DNA of 64,000 nucleotides from Sorghum bicolor (taxonomy: Eukaryota > Streptophyta > Magnoliopsida > Poales > Poaceae): assembly GCF_000003195.3 (NCBI RefSeq), contig NC_012872.2, positions 56,773,695-56,837,694 on the forward strand, written 5' to 3'. Numbering within the stretch: position 1 is the stretch's first letter; the number at the start of each line of letters is the position of its first letter. A program made the position numbers and the translations under genes. Of this stretch, positions 61,470 to 64,000 are shown piece after piece. The notes beneath the pieces were generated by a model that worked only from the letters and a program-made list of their open reading frames with translations, made no database searches and was not told the DNA's origin.

Positions 61470-64000
61470 TTATGGATAAAATCGGCGCAGTTTGTCTATG
61501 TGCCAAGAGTTAGGCACGCGTGTTCCGTCTGGATATGTCAATCTGTAGGATGTGGGTCGTGTGACCTCGGCGACCACAAAGGGTCCTTCCCAGGGAGTGG
61601 ATAGCTTGTGCATTCCTTCCTGGCTTGTTTTCCACCTGAGTACCAGATCGCCGACCATGAAGGAACGGTCCTTAACGTTCCTGTTGTGGTATCGTCTGAT
61701 TGCCGCAAGATACTTTGCTGTTCGAAGGCATGAATTTAGACGCTTTTCTTCCATGCAGTTGATTTCGAGTTCCCTGGTGTTGTCGGCTGTTGACTGGTCG
61801 AAGTTTTCAATCCTTGGAGATCCGAAGGTTATGTCAGATGGCAGTACTGCCTCGGTGTCGTAAACCATGAAGTAGGGTGACACCCCGGTGTTCCGACTAG
61901 CCTGTGTTCGGAGGCCCCAGACCACGGCCGGTAACTCTTTCATCCATCGACCAGGTGCTCTGTCATTCTCAGTGTACAACCGTTTCTTTAGGGCGTCGAT
62001 GATCATTCCGTTTGCACGTTCAACTTGGCCATTTGCCCATGGGTGGGCTACTGACACGTATTTTATGACTATGCCTCTCTCATCGCAGAAGTCCCAAAAT
62101 GTGGTGCCAGTGAACTGAGTACCCAGGTCGGTGATTATACTGTTTGGGATCCTGAATCTGTGTATGATTTGATTGAGGAACTCCACGGCCTTCTCGGAGG
62201 TTGCCTTGACCAGTGGCATGTATTCAATCCACTTTGAAAACTTGTCGATTAATACGAAGATGAACTTGAAGTTACCAGGGGCCGGTTTAAATGGCCCGAT
62301 CATGTCGAGCCCCCAGCAAGCGAAAGGCCAGAACGACGGTATAGTTTGAATCTCATGAGCAGGTACGTGGGTCCGTTTAGCGAAGAACTGACATCCCTCA
62401 CAGTGCCGGACCAGTTTTTCTGCGTCGTTGACCGCGGTTGGCCAATAAAAACCTGCTCGGAAAGCTTTCCCGACCAGCGTTCTCGAGGCAGCATGATTGC
62501 CGCAGGATCCGGCATGTATGTCGTCTAGGAGCTTGATGCCATCATCTTGGGATATGCATTTGAGCAGCACTTCAGAACTTGCATTTTTTCGCATAAGTTT
62601 GTCATCCACCAGTATGTAATTCTTTGATCGTCGAATGAGGCGCTCGTTCTCTATTTTATCCTGAAAGCCTGTCCCGTCCGATATATACCGGATGAATGGG
62701 GTGCGCCAATCGCGGTTACTGGTTGTCGGAGTAACGTCGTCTATGAGCATCGCCTCAATAGGTTGCTTTTCGGGCGGATCTTTGCCCACACTTGGCTCAT
62801 GGATGTCCTGGACGAAAACACCTCGCGGGATCTGGGCCCGAGATGACCCTAATTTTGACAACGCATCTGCTGCCTGGTTCTTATCCCAGACCATGTGGAT
62901 GTACTCTATGCCATAGAAGTTGGTTTCCCATTTGCGAATTTCTTTGCAGTAGAGATCCATCTTCTCGTGGGTTGCGTCCCATTCCTTGTTGAGCTGGTTG
63001 ATAACTAAAGCGGAGTCGCCATAGACATAAAGGCGTTTGACTCCCAACTCAACGGCTAATCGTATGCCGTGAAGGCATGCTTCGTACTCGGTGACGTTGT
63101 TTGATGCCGGAAAAAGGATCCTAAGGACGTAACGCAGTTTGTCCTTGTTGGGCGACATGAAAAGTACCCCAGCGCCGGCGCCGTTGATGTTTAAGGACCC
63201 GTCGAAGAACATCGACCAGTGGTCGGAGACGTCGGGAACAGGAGGCTCGTTGAGATCCGTCCATTCTGCGATGAAATCGACCAGGGCTTGAGACTTGACT
63301 GTGGTGCGGCTCTGGAACTCCAAGGAGAATGGGCATAATTCCATTGCCCATTTTACAATTCTGCCGTTGGCGTCTTTATTGCGCAGGATATCCCCAAGAG
63401 GGAAACTGGTGGTTACCAAGACTCGATGGCCGTCGAAATAGTGCTTTAGCTTCCTCGATGTTATTAGGATGGCGTATATGAGCTTCTGTATTTGCGGATA
63501 TCTGGCCTTAGACTCGTTTAGGACTTCGCCTATGAAGTAAACGGGTCTCTGAACCTTGTAGACGTGGCCTGGCTCGTCTCGCTCGACCACTATTGCCGTC
63601 GAAACAACCCTGTCAGTTGCAACAATGTAAAGTAGTAGGTCTTCATTGGGCTGAGGCGCTGTAAGGACAGGCGGTGAAGTGAGAAAGGTCTTAAGCTGGG
63701 TGAACGCAGCGTCAGCCTCTTCTGTCCAGGAGAATTTTACTGACGCCTTCAGGAGTTTGAAGAAAGGGAGGCCCTTTTCTCCTAGTCTTGAGATGAAGCG
63801 GCTGAGAGCGGCCATACATCCGGTGAGCTTCTAAATATCCTTGACATTCTTAGGTGGTCGCATGTCAAGTACTGCTTGTACTTTTGAAGGGTTCGGCTGT
63901 ATGCCGTCACGACTGACGACGTTGCCGAGTAGTAGACCAGAGGGGACCCCAAAGATGCACTTTTTGGGATTGAGTTTCCACTTATACTTGTTTAGTGCTT
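61470..64000 (-). pseudogene. Tat-element pol: RT C-terminus, two RNase H domains, integrase
   Basis: The frame enters from beyond 64,000 with the end of RT (NPKKCIFGVPSG, PPKNVKDI). It hits TAG at 63,831-63,833, then runs open for 781 codons to 61,470. After a degenerate gypsy RNase H (about residues 50-170) comes a second RNase H (about 200-330) with D in FFDGSLN, E in [10 protein letters not shown] in YGDSALV and D in AADALSK. This domain is characteristic of the Tat lineage. The integrase has its zinc region (HAGSCGNHA then HCEGCQ), D in GLDMIGPF, D in ITDLGTQF (usually TDNGTQF, so the neighbour is changed but the aspartate kept) and E in GQVERANG. It ends [12 protein letters not shown]. 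Confidence 0.92.

Larger units (their letters stand above)
56193..64000 (-). mobile_element. Tat-lineage Ty3-gypsy retrotransposon (truncated by the window edge)
   Basis: The left LTR (56,193-56,654) is the 3' LTR because pol runs on the minus strand. Tat features visible are a second (archaeal-type) RNase H before integrase, a very long 3' region after pol, tandem repeats in that region, and an antisense gene. Gag, most of RT and the 5' LTR lie beyond 64,000, so the target duplication cannot be checked. Confidence 0.88.

Overview
This window is nuclear DNA of a grass, most likely Sorghum or a close Andropogoneae relative. The evidence is: spliced genes of cereal type, many short terminal-inverted-repeat elements beginning GGCCTTGTTTAGTT, and nested Ty3-gypsy (Tekay and Tat type) and Sirevirus-type copia retrotransposons primed by initiator tRNA-Met. 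The species is my inference.

Left third (1-16,420): two host genes converge. A plus-strand SCP1-like small phosphatase (SSP4 type, coding about 3,987-8,076) carries an intact HAD phosphatase domain. A minus-strand MAP kinase of the TDY class (MPK20 type, 9,267-15,671) splices cleanly over ten coding exons into 613 residues. The second MAPK intron holds a Stowaway MITE and a PIF/Harbinger-like element that itself contains a tRNA-derived SINE.

Middle (16,421-29,651): no gene I can support. It holds a dense population of MITEs, including a head-to-tail train of three relatives plus a fourth element at 23,955-24,964, GC-rich islands, a 96-bp tandem duplication, a run of 23 C and a long AT microsatellite.

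Right half (29,652-64,000): a nested retrotransposon block that can be ordered by target-site duplications. A ~0.73 kb hAT-like element (8-bp TSD) was split by a 24.5 kb chromodomain gypsy element (3.8 kb LTRs, TSD GGTTT). That element was invaded by a solo LTR (TSD TATAT) and a 9.8 kb Sirevirus (TSD TGCAT). The Sirevirus has an inverted extra LTR copy beside its 3' LTR, giving a ~1.37 kb hairpin, and an in-frame deletion of the first half of its reverse transcriptase. A second complete hAT-like MITE follows. From 56,193 the window enters a Tat-type gypsy element whose pol runs on the minus strand and continues past the window.

Two observations stand out. First, the chromodomain gypsy element carries a separate 155-codon ORF upstream of gag whose N-terminus copies the histone H3 tail, 16 of 21 residues including K9 and S10. 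The same element's integrase ends in a chromodomain. Second, the Tat element carries on its opposite strand a six-exon gene with its own TATA box and poly(A) signal. All splice phases agree and give one open frame of 907 codons, downstream of a 70-bp hairpin repeat array. Premature stops in the decayed elements are nearly all of the CAG-to-TAG kind, as expected from CHG methylation decay.
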